From positions 77,368,937 through 77,432,936 of the forward strand of contig OX578136.1 of assembly GCA_951213105.1 (NCBI GenBank): a stretch of DNA of 64,000 nt, written 5' to 3'. The position numbers and the translations under genes are program-made. The stretch comes from Amaurobius ferox (lineage: Eukaryota > Arthropoda > Arachnida > Araneae > Amaurobiidae). Shown here one piece after another: positions 51,442 through 63,900 of this stretch. The notes under the pieces were generated by a model, which worked only from the letters and a program-made list of their open reading frames with translations, did not search any database and was not told the origin of the DNA. The stretch's first letter is position 1. Every line of letters starts with the position of its first letter.

Positions 51442-52330
51442 ATCGCACAAATATTGAAGGCAGCTGTATCTGCAGGAGTTTATTGGCCTTTGGCCTACCA
51501 TTGTCACTCAAAATGTCAATTTGAACGGCCCAAATGACTTGATTGTCTGGACGAAAAAATTCTTGGCAAAATGTCTCAAAATGTATATAGGTGAAATTGG
51601 TATCTATTCTCCGATTTGTATATCACAAAATCATCGCAGTGTGACTTTGCGCATCTATTCTCCGATTTGTATATCACAAAATCATCGCAGCGCGACTTTG
51701 CGCATTGAATGAAATAGATATTGCAATTTCGAGAACTATATAGTTTACTAAAAAGTTTTATAAAACTTTTGTTTGATTTTTTTTGCTGGTAGATATTAGA
51801 AGTATATATAAAATAATGAAACACCCATTTGCTGTAATTGCAATAAGTTGTTGTTATAGACATTAATTAAAGTATTGTCGAAGTAGTAATTGAGAAATGT
51901 GAGTTGTGTATTTGACACAAAATTCACATTTAAACTTCTGGATATTGATTCTGCTTTACTGTACTTTTGCTGTAAGAAAAAAAAATTAAATGTTTAGAGT
52001 TTTAGAGTCAAAATAAGAAGCTGATTCTCTTAATAAATTATTTTGAAACAAATAATCTTCAAAATTTATATACATTAAACAGACAATAGTTTTCAATATA
52101 CACATTGCTGCACATTTTTGCTGCACATTATTGCTGCACATTAATACTAACATTTAAAATTTGATATAAGGATTCAATATGATGAGATTTCGATACGAAT
52201 AATTGTAAACCACTTTATATTATACTGTGTTTGTCAGTGTTTTAGACAAAGCTGAGTTTATGTAATTAACGTTTAATATAAGAGAAGGTATCAACATCGA
52301 TACTATGATACATTTGACTAAAATCCAAAT
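51442..52330. repeat. DR2 flank right of the Polinton, with 51-bp duplication
   Basis: 'aaaatgtctcaaaatgtatata' and 'tattctccgatttg.atatcacaaaatcat' match 31920-32000, so this is the same dispersed element. A 51-bp unit starting TCTATTCTCCGATTTGTATA is duplicated at about 51601-51702. Confidence 0.65.
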
Positions 52331-52338
52331 GAAAATTG

Positions 52339-52722
52339 TTGTTGTTGTTGAGACCCAGACCGTCCGACCTACCAGAAAGGTGTAAGGTAACTGTATGGAC
52401 GGCCGGGAAGTGCCACCCAATTTAGACCGGAACCCAGTGGGGGAGGCATCCACAGGGACCGTACCCTCCTTCCCCTACCACCAACCTCTCGGAAGAACTT
52501 ACGGACCCACATGTTTAACGTGATCGTACTCCGCATGAACACGGCGGCATTTGTGGTAGCGTGCAAATCTAGCGCGCAAACCACGGGGATACCGCACCCG
52601 AGATGGCCAACAGCACGCGGTATTCCGAGGTGGTCACCCACCAAGTACTAACCGCGCCCGATGCTGCTTGACTTCGGTGATCTAACGAGAACCGGTGTTT
52701 TCAGCACGGTACGGCCGTTGGC
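52339..52722 (-). mobile_element. Chimeric 5S rRNA-tRNA SINE, full-length copy
   Basis: It is flanked by two identical copies of CCAAATGAAAATTG (52325-52338 and 52723-52736). On the minus strand it begins exactly at a 5S rRNA 5' end (GCCAACGGCC). It continues through the 5S internal promoter region (GATCACCGAAGTCAAGCAGC) to about 52606. A tRNA-like module with A and B box-like phrases (about 52540-52605) follows, then a conserved body (AAGTTCTTCCGAGAGGTTGG) and a (GTT/AAC)n tail. It is 384 bp long. Two Pol III promoter types in series are unusual. The ORFs across it are not genes. Confidence 0.9.
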
Positions 52723-52736
52723 CCAAATGAAAATTG

Positions 52737-53160
52737 TGTCATTCTTCTTTGGAGTCTTAAGCCGTCTTTATAATTTAACTTCTCCTTGGTATAAAGACAG
52801 TTCCTACTGGGCTCTGCCCTCCACAAGTCCCAAGATAAACACTCAAACTTTTTTTCTTGATTAGGTGAAAGTTCCGCTGGCTGGATTCTAACGTCCATCC
52901 TCTAAACTTCTCCAGTGGCCTGTCTTTCTGTTACATGATTCTTAAATCGCATCATCTAGTATTTGTGGTGCGGTATGACAAGATCGTATAAAACATCCAG
53001 TCATCATGTAAGGGCCTACCTTGTTTGATTCAAACAACATACCAGTCAATTCAAAGAACATACCAGGATTACAAGTAAAAAAAATTACTAAAAAATGTAT
53101 TGATCTTATGAAAATCTTTACTTATATTCCTTTTTTACAATACTGTGAATAATTTAAATG
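52737..53160. repeat. DR2 dispersed repeat, copy 3
   Basis: GTGTCATTCTTCTTTGGAGT, 'taatttaacttctccttgg', 'aaaaaatgtattgatcttatgaaaatct' as in copies 1 and 2. Confidence 0.65.
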
Positions 53161-56100
53161 TTGAATATTGTCAAAAACTCTATATTTTTCCAAACTGTCT
53201 TGCATGTCTTCAAGTTTGTTTACTATATGGATCATACAGAATTATTATTATATGCAAAAAAAAATATTTCTCAAAATAATATGAGGTAACTGATTAATAT
53301 AAATATAATGCAGTACAATATAAAATTACAGAATATAAATTGTACCCGAGATTTTAATCCATTAGAAACTCACAAGTATTATCTAAAGGAAAACACTTTT
53401 TATAAGTGTCAAGAAAATTTCTGTTCATGCTGGGAAGCATTTATCTCGCCGTTTATAATGGTTGTCTGGACGTTCTCGAGTTTTGCCAATCAATATTTTT
53501 ATCATAATTAGAGGCGCCAAGTGAGAAGAAATACGTCTGGGCGATCGACCTACTTGAAAAGACACTTAGCGATGCATAACGTGGAGCCATTTCTGCAATG
53601 AATTGGGTTAACATTGTCCCGTTCTAAACGCCCGATTACTGTCACAAACGCGGTAAAAGCTATTTCGTGAGAATCTATTCAATGAAAGGATCTGAAGGTC
53701 AAATTTGAGGGAATTTTTTTGATTAAAATGTTCTTTCCTTTGTGAATATAAATAATAAGAAGATTATTAAATATTAGCTGATAAAAAATGAGTATTTTTA
53801 CTGTGATTGAAATATTTTGGATACTTAACTTCAAAGAGTCATTGGACAAATACCAATCAGATAAAACGCACTTCTCAAAAATAACAATAGATACTGATTG
53901 GTATTCTAAATTACAATGTTTTATTTATTTAAAAATACTATATATATATTAATTTAGTCAGTCGGTGAATTTTAAACTTTGCAAAATTTCGTAATACTTA
54001 ACGATCTCGAGAGAGGTTCCCTTACTGTAATAGTTTCATAGATTTGTTATCAAAATTACGTATAAAACAAGAAGTCAACGTATGTATTTAAACATATTTA
54101 TTCTCTTATTTCATCATTTTTAATTTTTATATGTCATTTTAAAATTAGAGCTAGTTGTATTTGTTTTTTAAATTATACCAATATCTGAAGAAAACCAAAT
54201 TAACTCATGATTATGGGCACCCATTGAACTTTTCCTTGGGACCAAACTCGAAAGAACAACATCGACTATCTTGATGCTAGCCTATGTGACCTTGAGCATC
54301 CAGGAAGGTTCAAGTTCCCTCCATATCCTCACCTATAGGCCTCTATTATCATGACTGACTTCACTGCAAAGAAAACGAAAGTCTGACATACAGTTTATTT
54401 GTTACTATATCTAATACGTACATTGAACGGACAGACAGACGCACAAGTATAGAATGACTTAGAGATCACACAAAACACAGGTTTATTAAAGTTCTAGAAT
54501 GCCGAATTCGTGTAAATCCACTGGAACTGGAAACTATCATTCATATCCTAAGCATTTTTTCATATACCAAAAATAGAATGATCAATAATCAATTCAAAAA
54601 TTTCATTATTGTCCACCTCAGTTCATTTTCGATTTAATGTTATTTGAATTTAGCTGATAAACTGTGCTCATATAGCTACCGCAACCGTTTATTATATTCT
54701 TCCATATTCCTTTTTTTGTCTGTAAAATTTTTGAAGCAATTTGGTCACAGGTTATCCAAATTTAATTGGTGAATTACCTAGTGTAGCTTTCCGTAACAAG
54801 TTGTTTTCCAAATTTTTGTGATTTTCATAAATTTTGTTGTCTTTAAGTCTAAAAGTTTCTGATGAATATATTTTTCATTTAGCTTCCTAAATAGCTTGTT
54901 TCCTTCATTTTATTTATTTTGTTAGATACAATATATATTTGTAGTTTTCGTTTATTGTTCCTCTATTTTTAAGCTTCGTATGTTTCAATCATGATTCGTT
55001 TTGCACGTTGTGCTGTATTCCTCTCTTCATAAGGTTTTGTCTTTTTCGTTCTCCGAATTTCTTATCTTTTGCTCGTAATTTCACGATTTTCACGATTTAT
55101 AATCCTTAATAATATTTGTCTTTCAAATTTAAATCTCAGACGAAATTGACAAAGACAAAAATGACTCATTAGCAAAATAAATATTATATATATTGAAAAA
55201 CGTTTTCTATTTCTGTATTTTAATTCCGTTATTAGAAAGCATTAATAATGTGGACATGAAAAATTATTATCTACAAAATAGTCGACCACTGTGATATAAT
55301 AAACTTTTGGGGAAATGTACATTGCCGTCATTCTCATTTATAATTAAATTTGTCTTAGCTAACATTTTAATTATGATCCCAAGTCTATTTCGAAATGTTT
55401 TTTACTCGAAAAGTATTTTATTTTCTTAAAATTATTTCTCAAAACCATATAAAATATATAGAAACTCAAAAACATTTACATTTGATATCAAACTGAACAG
55501 TATTTCCATATAACACTGCATATAATTCTATATAAATATACATCCAAATCACAAGAGAGTATTAAAGTTTATTAAAAGGTCAAAATTGTTTTCAATGCAT
55601 CCATCACATTTGCAGAACTAAAGCTTGAAAGTGAAGCACAATTCATGAAAGTCCCCATGATTGTTAATTTTTACGTATTTAAATACTGCACTTTAACCTA
55701 GATGCAACTTCATATTTATCTTTGTAAAATGAAAAATTGTAGGATCACACCATCTGTTTGGAGTAATTAAATTATAATAATAATCATAGCCATCTGTTTT
55801 AAAAGGCTAACTGTTAATAAAGATAATAACGATAAACGGTAAACGAGGGGGGGGGGGACACGTGAAAACAGATTTTTAAAATTTTAATTATTTTTTTTTT
55901 TGATATTTAATGTTTTTGCAATTTCGACCGTTTTTGCTTTTTTGCCCTCTTTTCCACGATCTAAACGTCGTAGAAAAAAACAAATCACACCACCGAAAAG
56001 AGCAGTCAATTGCGAGTAAAAATATATAAATTTCAAATCTGAGGGATAAATTCTAATATGTTTTAAAGATTTTAAAACAGAAGTCACTTTCTGGTAAAAA

Positions 56101-56530
56101 AAACCAACTTTCGTTTCTAAATCTTCCCATCGTAAAAACTACTCATAATTTTGACTAATAATTTACATTTTTAGAAAGTTCAAAGATCTGGCATTCTTAC
56201 AAGTCCAATCTAGTCAAGAAATAATTAAAATTGCTCGCTGGGGATTTTAAGATTTTCTGAATTTCAATTTCCCGTCAATCCGCTAAAGGAGTTCTTCACC
56301 GCGGTTTTTCCCCCTTAGAAGTTTTTTGCACCGTAGAAGGGAAGGTGGAGAGGACGTCACGGTTCTGAATATGCAATAGGGAAGAAAATGACGGAATTAA
56401 GAGCTTAGCATATGGTCATTATAAAATTTAAATGATTGAAACTTGGTGGATTGAATTGTGGCGATATATTGATTGCGATGTGTTATTGTGGCGTAATGTA
56501 TTGTTGAATTGTAAAAACTTAATTGTGGCG
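53161..56530. other. gene-free interval
   Basis: AT-rich with no ORF that resembles a known protein. A 'cggacagacagacg' phrase near 54430 belongs to the repeat also seen at 6380-6685. A G homopolymer lies at about 55848. Confidence 0.5.
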
Positions 56531-56532
56531 AT

Positions 56533-56930
56533 GTATTTCACGTTAAACATGTGGATCTGTAAGTCCTTCCGATAGGTTGGTGGTAGGGGAAGAAGGGTGC
56601 GGTTCCTGTGAATGCCTCCCCCACTGGGTTCCGGTCTGAATTGGGTGAATATAAAAATGTTAGAGATTGTCGCGGAGGGCGCGGTAGCCCAGTGGTTAGC
56701 GCGCGAGGATTGCACTCGGTAGGCCAGGGTTCGATTCCCGCCCCTACCAAAACTGCCGCCGTATTCAGCCAGAGTACGATCTCGTTAAACATGTGGGTCT
56801 GTAAGTCCTTCGAGAGGTTGGTGGTAGGGGAAGGAGGGTACGGTCCCTGTGGAAGCCTCCCCCACTGGGTTCAGGTCTAAATTGTGTGGCACTACCTGGC
56901 CGTCCAAATAGTTGGTAGGTCGCGTCAGCG
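56533..56930 (+). mobile_element. Two tRNA-headed SINEs in tandem
   Basis: The first (56533-56645) is 5'-truncated. The second (about 56680-56930) has a tRNA-like head with A box TAGCCCAGTGGTTAGCG and B box GGTTCGATTCCC. The shared body (AAGTCCTTCGAGAGGTTGG, 'ggtaggggaaggagggtacggtccctgtgg') then follows. No 5S module is present, so the tRNA-headed form exists on its own as well. Confidence 0.85.
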
Positions 56931-57990
56931 AGTTTGCCACGGTCAGAATTTTCAAGGGTAGCGAACAGGCTGGTCGCCGAAGACGGCTAGTTACAGAATA
57001 AAACCGCCACTACCAAATAATGATATTTTGTGGAAGCAACGGTAAAGGTGTTTTAAGAGAAAGTGGTGATCAAACATGTTGATAAACAGGGAAGAAATTC
57101 AACAGTGAAAACGCTGCAATACGAGGCATAAATTTTATGTAGTCGGATATAAGTGATTAACTATTCGTATATGCTTGGTGGTATGCACATTGAAGTTTTA
57201 ACTTCAACAACAAGTGAAAATACTCAGTAGCTTAATGGCAAGGCAAAAAATCGGTGGTTACAGCCACCTCTTAAACATGAGTTCCTTAGAATGACGCCCG
57301 AACACCTTAAATTTCGGGATTAGACGCAGTGGGCCAACAAGATTAAAAAATAATAATTATTTTTATTTTCATAGGACCTTGCGATTTGTGACATCGATTT
57401 TAAATTCACGACAATTTTTACAAAAATGATGCTATCTCCTATGTTTTATCTGTCTATATAAGGAATATTTAGCTAATTGAAGAGGAACTTCAATTCGAAA
57501 TCTGAAGAAGAATATTAGGGTCCGATTCAAATACTGAAGGAAATGCTACTGCCTCAGTAATTATTATAAACATAACGGTTTTGTATCCATATGTAATTGA
57601 ACTGAGGGCTTCTATTCTAAGCTTACGTTTTATTAGAAAAAGAATTATAGCTTTCTGGAGAAAAAATTGTTTTTGAAAGAAAATTCTCTTTAAAGTTTAT
57701 ATTTACATAGCTTGCATTCTTAATCGTGCGAAGGGGTCGGGTTTCTTATGATAAATTTCGTTCTGTAATACTATCTAACACAGCATACCCACTGTTTACA
57801 AGAAACTGTTTATTTTGTACAGTCAATCCATCAATTTGACAGGTTTCTATTGGGATAAAGCCTCAACCGCGAACAAGCGGTATATACAAATGTCCTTCAG
57901 GAAAAAAGTACGAAATGTTTTACTTCTCTGGGCTTATTTTTTTTTCATTCTTCGAATAAAATATTTTAAAGGCCACAGATAGTAATGCGT
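56931..57990. other. gene-free interval
   Basis: Nothing recognised. Confidence 0.5.
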
Positions 57991-57997
57991 ACAAATG

Positions 57998-58935
57998 AAA
58001 AAAACCTGATGTGGGCAGTACATGACTTTCCTTATATAATGCAATGAATTTACTATTTTTACAGTAAAAAATAGGTTATTCTTATAGTAGATACTTATAT
58101 TCTTTCTAAGATATTAAATTTTTGTCAATAAGTCGTCATTTTCATTGATTTAGCGTTATTTTTAATCATTTGGCGAGATTTTCGTTAATTTGGTAACATT
58201 TAAAAAAGTCGTCAAGTTGGCTGCATTCCACCAAATTTATCGCTAAAACATTGCCAAGTGTAATGGACGAAGAAAAAAGTTATTCTTGTAGCAGGTAAAT
58301 CACTATTGGCGTTCAAATACAAAAGTATTACTCAAAGTATATTTTCTCATGAATGGAACGAGCTAGATCCACGAGAATGATATCACCAAATTTATCCCAT
58401 GATATTACATATGAAAAGTGAACATGTTTCTCAACAGTTAATTTTTTTTTTAATTTATGGAATTTTTTTGTAAAATTTACTTGAGAAATGTACAATATTT
58501 CGAGAACGGTTCATGCTAGTCTTCCAAAGTTTATATCAATCGTTTTCTAAGGAAAATTTGCATAAGAAATGTCTATTTGCGTAACTTTATCAAAGGTTTT
58601 AATATTTTGATGATTTTTTTCAAAATTTCTCTCGAAAATTTAGGAGGGTTCTGGACATTCGATTTTGTTTAAAAACAATAGGCTTCCAGTATTCACAGAT
58701 TGTAATTTTTGTACCAAATTTCATTCGGGTCACTCCATTCGTTCTTCATTTATCGTCTCCACATCCACACACACACCACACACACATACACGCACACACA
58801 CACACAAAGATCACCACAAAAATGCTCGATTCGTGATCAGAGATGCTTGAAACGTGCTCACCGGCGAAAACTCATTCTCGACCCCGTCACAATACTTTCC
58901 TTATACATTATACTATGTAAATAACGAAAGTAAAA
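57998..58935. repeat. DR3 dispersed repeat, copy B
   Basis: It begins CTGATGTGGGCAGTACATGA and ends CTTTCCTTATACATTATACT, with an (AC)n tract at 58767-58806. It is shorter than copy A at 17930-19400, lacking one internal subrepeat block. Confidence 0.7.
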
Positions 58936-58939
58936 AGTT

Positions 58940-59540
58940 TTCAATAATTCCTTTGCTTGAACGTTGAAGTGTAGTTAGATACATCGTTATACGTGATCCT
59001 AAAGGACTTGGTTTTATTCGCGGTTACGGCTGTGTGCAATTTAAGTAGCAAATAAATTAAATACTATAGAGCGCGTTCCCGAATACGTTTGATGAGACTA
59101 GGAGAGTGCTACAGTAAGTCGCTGGCCCTATTTTAATCAGCCAAGAAAATGTACTATAATTCAGGGGAAATCCTTATATGGCCCGAGTGATGTTGCTGGT
59201 AGCATGACGGGGTACAATCCATAATGTTCTTTAAGGCTCTTAAATATACAGGATGGCTCAATCGGCATTTTTATTTTAACCGGTCCAGTCAGTTATTTCC
59301 TGTCTGTGATATTTCAATGGCGCGAGCATGTTACATGGCTGATATTAGATACGCAGTTTGTCTGTAAATTAGGTGCTTCTGATTTTAAAAAATTGCACCA
59401 ATTATTCAACAAAATAGTCTAGAATCTTTTCATGACAAAGTAAATTCATTTTCGCCATGTACTGCCTTGGCTTCAGCTGGGAGTCAAGATGACCCATGTT
59501 ATATCACTCTGTATAGCATATATGGGAGCTCTAGCCTTAA
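58940..59540. other. gene-free interval
   Basis: Nothing recognised. Confidence 0.5.
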
Positions 59541-59552
59541 CCATAGGGCCTA

Positions 59553-59820
59553 GATGGGATAGTCTATTGGTTAAGACTTTGCAGTCGCACACGGTAGACC
59601 CGGTTCTATCCCCGACGCAGCTCAAAACAATTTACGTATCTACGCGGAGTGTGGGCGCGTTGAATCTGTAGATCCGAAAATCCATCCGAAAAGGGTTGGA
59701 TCAAGGGAAGGATTGTACGATCCCTGTGTTTGTCAAAATCATTGGGTTTCGGTCTGAATTGTCCCGACCATACAAACTGTTACCTTACGCTTTGGGGTAA
59801 CTCAGACTGTCTGAGTACAC
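59553..59820 (+). mobile_element. Old diverged tRNA-headed SINE
   Basis: The head GATAGTCTATTGGTTAAGAC is followed by CACACGGTAGACCCGGTT and a body that aligns loosely with the 56685 SINE ('atctgtagatcc', 'aagggttggatcaagggaaggattgtacgatccctgtg', 'gtttcggtctgaattg'). It ends near 'tcagactgtctgag'. Confidence 0.65.
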
Positions 59821-59977
59821 TGTAAAATATTCTGCAACATTTGCTCTTTTTTTTTCAGTTACTTTGTTGATAACTTCGGCAAACTGATAAGGAAAGCCAC
59901 AATTACAGGCGTTCATAAAAGTTCCAGCTTCATTTCTGAAATATTCAGCTAATTATCGTCTGTTGAAGCGTTATTTT

Positions 59978-59980
<3 letters not shown>

Positions 59981-60012
<32 letters not shown>
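59981..60012. repeat. (AT)n microsatellite, 32 bp
   Basis: Uninterrupted AT dinucleotides at the 5' edge of the reverse-transcriptase fragment. Confidence 0.95.
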
Positions 60013-60015
<3 letters not shown>

Positions 60016-60959
60016 AATTCTGGTTCTTGCTTGAGTAGGGGCTTTTCGGCTACTTCTGGTGTGCCCCAGGGCTCTATTCTTGGTCCCTTGTTATTTATTA
60101 TTTTTATTAATGATATTTCTGATTGTTTTAAAAATTGTTATTTTTATGCTGACGATTTGAAAATTTTATGTCCTATATTTGATGCTGTTTCATGTAAAAA
60201 TATTCAGTCTGAGTTGCATGTCCTTTCCGATTGGTGTAGCAATAACCATCTTCATCTCAATATTAGTAAATGTAGTGTTATGTCTTTTACTCGTAGAAAA
60301 GTGCCTATTTTATTTTCTTATCGTATTGGCAACTCTGTTTTGGCTAGAAAGTTCTCCATTACTGATCTTGATGTTATTTATACGTCTGATTTTTCCTTTT
60401 CTCCTCATTTGTAATATCTGTTCTAAATTCTATAGAAAACTGGGGGTACATTAAGAGAATTACTCAGGATTTTACAAATGAGGATACCATTATTGTTTTT
60501 TTCAATGCTTTGATCAGGCCTGGGCTTGAATATGCGTCTGTGGTTTGGAGGCCTTTTCATGCCGTTCACTCAAACAGGATCAAGATCATTCAAAATAATT
60601 TCTTGAAGTATCTTTATTATAGGAAAACTAGCATTCATTGTTATGCCTTATCCATTACTTTTCTACTTGATTTGTTTGGTTTAAAAAGCTTACAGAACAG
60701 AAGGGATTGCATTCTGTTTTCATTCTTCAGGAATCTGTTTGGCAGCCGAGTTGACTGTTCCCCTATCTTGGGTGAAATTGGGTTTCGTGTTCCTCAGTAT
60801 ACAACAAGAAGCATTAATTTATTTGCTGTTAAGAATTTTATTTCAAGTTTTGGATGTAATTGTGCAATTACTAGTTTTTCTAAATTATACAACAATTTAC
60901 CTGATAATCTGGATATTTTTTATTCATCGGAGATGGATATTAAAAAGCATTTGTTGTAA
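60013..60959 (+). pseudogene. Non-LTR retrotransposon reverse transcriptase, 5'-truncated and broken
   Basis: The plus strand encodes the second half of a Jockey/R1-type reverse transcriptase. It has SGVPQGSILGPLLFIIFIND (motif 4-5 region), the catalytic FYADDLKI (YADD) and an HLNISKCSVMSFTRRK block (to 60414). After a frameshift comes the thumb-like RPGLEYASVVWRPF and IQNNFLKYL region (60510-60959). Endonuclease and the first palm motifs are missing, as expected for 5' truncation during target-primed reverse transcription. The T-rich 3' flank (60960-61150) contains repeats of TTTTTACTGTATTTTAAC. The element lies exactly between two AT tracts. Confidence 0.85.
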
Positions 60960-61147
60960 ACATCCTGTATTTTATTGTATGTATTCATGTGAATCTGTTT
61001 ATGAAGATTATTGGTTGTTGAAGGTTTGCTTTTCTTTTTAATGTATTTAACTTTTTACTGTATTTTAACTTTTTACTGTATTTTAACTTTTTAATGTATT
61101 TTATGGTATTTTAATCTGTATTTTTTTAATGTCTTTTTATTCCTGCA

Positions 61148-61150
<3 letters not shown>

Positions 61151-61192
<42 letters not shown>
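61151..61192. repeat. (AT)n microsatellite, 42 bp
   Basis: Uninterrupted AT dinucleotides at the 3' edge of the non-LTR element. Confidence 0.95.
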
Positions 61193-61198
<6 letters not shown>

Positions 61199-61285
61199 TA
61201 TAGACAACTGATTCCCCTAAAACTTTCAGTAAAATACTTGCAAATGTTTTACAGTGTAGGAAAACAGAATGCATGAGTTCGTGGT

Positions 61286-61420
61286 TGAAATAGCCCTGCG
61301 GTTAAGACGGGGGGGGGGGGGGGTATTCCTCTGATCGATTCTCGACACCGCCTTAAACTAGTCGCACGTCTGCGCGGAATATAGACACTATAAATCTGTA
61401 AGTCTCAAAATCCATAATAA
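61286..61420 (+). repeat. Degenerate tRNA-headed SINE fragment
   Basis: GAAATAGCCCTGCGGTTAAG, a G homopolymer, GATTCTCGACACCGCC, then 'tctgcgcggaatatagacact..aaatctgtaag'. Order and phrases match 59553-59700. Confidence 0.5.
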
Positions 61421-63115
61421 AGTGGATAGTTTATGTGGTTCACTTTCATAAGTGGATAGTAGATAGATGGTTCACTCTGGACTGCTAAAAATATGAAGGT
61501 TGAAAGCAGGCACTGCAACTAGTTTAGTATATATTTTGTATTTAACACTAAGAAGTCTCAATAAGGGGAGATGCTTAGATATAAATACATCAAAATAATG
61601 TTGATTAAAGCATATAAGAAAACTTAAAACTGAGAAACTTCAACATCATTATATTGAGATGTTAATGTGAAAATAATGAAGATGCACAACTAAAGCATCT
61701 AAGAGAAAGTGAAATATTAAACAGTGCCACATCTTACTAACGGAGATCTTAGTAGGTAATACAATACTGGAATGCTGTAAAATTTTATCAGTATTATCAT
61801 TCGGTATTTATGCAAAATTACCAGTACTACGGTACTTTTGGATTTTCAAGTGTGTCCCAATGTACAGTTAAAAAACTTAAGAATCATTCATTACTGTTCT
61901 CTATTCTCATGATTTTAGAAGTCATTTGTACAAAAGTAAGATTAAATTTCTACTGTGGCCATGGCATTTTCTTAATAAAATAGTAATTAATCATTTTTTC
62001 ATCATTTAATTGAATTTTTACTTTCCCTACATATATAGTACAAAGTATAGGGGAAATATTGTTATGAGGTCGAACATTCAAATTCTCACGTTTTTGAGGT
62101 GATGCCTGTATGTACGTGCATGCATATTAATGTGTGTGAGTTAGTATGCGTATTAGTATATATTTCTGTAAGTTTTGTGAGATATCATTAACGTTTCAGT
62201 TGTTATTTCTTTAATTTGTATTTATACTGTAATTTTTATGTTAACTTACAGATTATTGCCTTAGTTGGAAAGATCAATCAGGAGATTCCCAGACAAAGGG
62301 AGAATTCTACAAGTGGTATGCACTAAAGTTTGAGGTAGGTTGGTATCTGAAGCATGCCCCAGCTGCGTCGTGTTAATTATCGATAGCAAGAAGGTGGAGA
62401 CATAGATTCAGATGGATCCAAGAAATTTGGATATGTGGAAAGTCCGTCTCATACATAAAGGTATTATTCTGCATGCTTTGTGGGTTTCAGCGTGGCTTCA
62501 GAATTAGTAGAATTTAGGTATGAGGATTACCCCTCTCACGTAAATTGTATATTTTATGCATAATTAGAATCAGGTACGTCGCCAATGGCAAGAGGAGTTA
62601 AGGGTCATAACACCCTCCCAAGAACCCATTAAATATTTAGTCCGCCAAGCATCATTAGTTAGTTCCCATTTAGTCCCCCCCTCCCCTGCAAATTTTTCAT
62701 AAAAATCATAAAATATCAGGATCTTCAATAATATTAAATAAATAATTATTTAAGATGTAATTTTCATTAGAAAATAAATTATACAAACTTTAGAAAACTG
62801 ACATGAATCTTCCTTTATATATTGCGAGTTTATCAAATAAATTCGTCAACGAATTATATACAATTAAAAAAAAGTATCCTTAAATAGACTTACTTTCTTC
62901 GTGCATCATTATACAGCAAATCTTTTAACCTCATTTTTGCCGATAGTTATTAATATTTTAGGAAGAGGTCTTCATGGATCATGTAAAATCATTTCGTTGG
63001 ATTAATATTATCAATGTATATTAAAGCAACAAATCTGTTAACCTCATTTTTTGCTGATAGTTGTTCATATTTTAGGAAGGAATCGTCATGATCATGTAAC
63101 AGCGTTTTTTTCCTA
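61421..63115. other. gene-free interval
   Basis: No recognisable gene. Two ~110-bp diverged copies of a phrase ending 'aggaagaggtcttcatggatcatgtaa' occur near 62940 and 63060. Confidence 0.5.
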
Positions 63116-63119
63116 ACAG

Positions 63120-63475
63120 CTTTTTTTTCGCAGTGATGTAAGATTTATGTCACACTGTGACTTTGGGACGTCACAGGACGTCGCAGTACGGCTCAGCAAT
63201 GTCATATTAAGGTCACAGCAAAGTCATTTTGGTCTTTTTCATGATCGTTTGTGAAGTCGCATATTAACTTGTGACGTCATATTGTAATTATTATTTTAAT
63301 GTCGTCACATTGGTACGTGTTAATTAAATTGTGGAAACGTCACAGAATATAGTCACAATGAAGTTACAAAATTACTAATACGTAACGTCGCATAGAAGTC
63401 ACAAATATGATGTCACATTGTGAACCAGGTGCCAGGTGACTACAACGTCACTGTCACACATGTGACGATCTTTGC
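63120..63475. repeat. Cluster of TGACGT/GTCACA motifs
   Basis: Over about 350 bp the words GTCACA, TGTGAC, GACGTCAC and ACGTC recur many times in both orientations. The spacing is irregular, unlike a strict tandem repeat. Confidence 0.55.
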
Positions 63476-63559
63476 TGTGAGAGTAGTGGTATGTATACCC
63501 TTTCTTCGCACGGAATATATAAAATAAAGAAATTAAAACCTCAATTATGTGCATATCAT

Positions 63560-63900
63560 TTTTATCACGTTGACAGCAGTTTTATCGGTTTGTCGATATT
63601 TTTGTTAATTTGGTGATATTTGAGCAATTTGGCCACACTTTAAAAGGTCGCCAAATTTGTTGCTAAGTTGGATAGACTGACAGTTAAAAGCTACAGAATA
63701 CATCATTACAACACTATCTCCTTTCAAAACAAAATTAATTTCACTAATTTGGCATCATTTTTATCAATATGGCTATATTTTTATTAATAAATTTGGGACA
63801 TTTTTATCAATTTAGCAATATTTTTAGCTTTTCAACAACATTTTCATCAATTTCGCAACATTACAAAAAAGCTCGCACAAATTTCTCACCAAACGTTAAA
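63560..63900. repeat. DR3-related short-phrase repeat
   Basis: Diverged ~20-bp phrases of CATTTTTATCAATTTGGCGA type, as in 18400-18680, plus 'aaaggtcgccaaatttgttgctaa'. The DR3 ends are not present. Confidence 0.5.

Noticed and set aside
52602..52722. 5S rRNA gene
   Set aside because: The 5S sequence is the head of a SINE with target duplications, diverged from a functional 5S, and followed directly by SINE sequence.
56690..56760. tRNA gene
   Set aside because: The head is followed by the shared SINE body; it is a retroposon.
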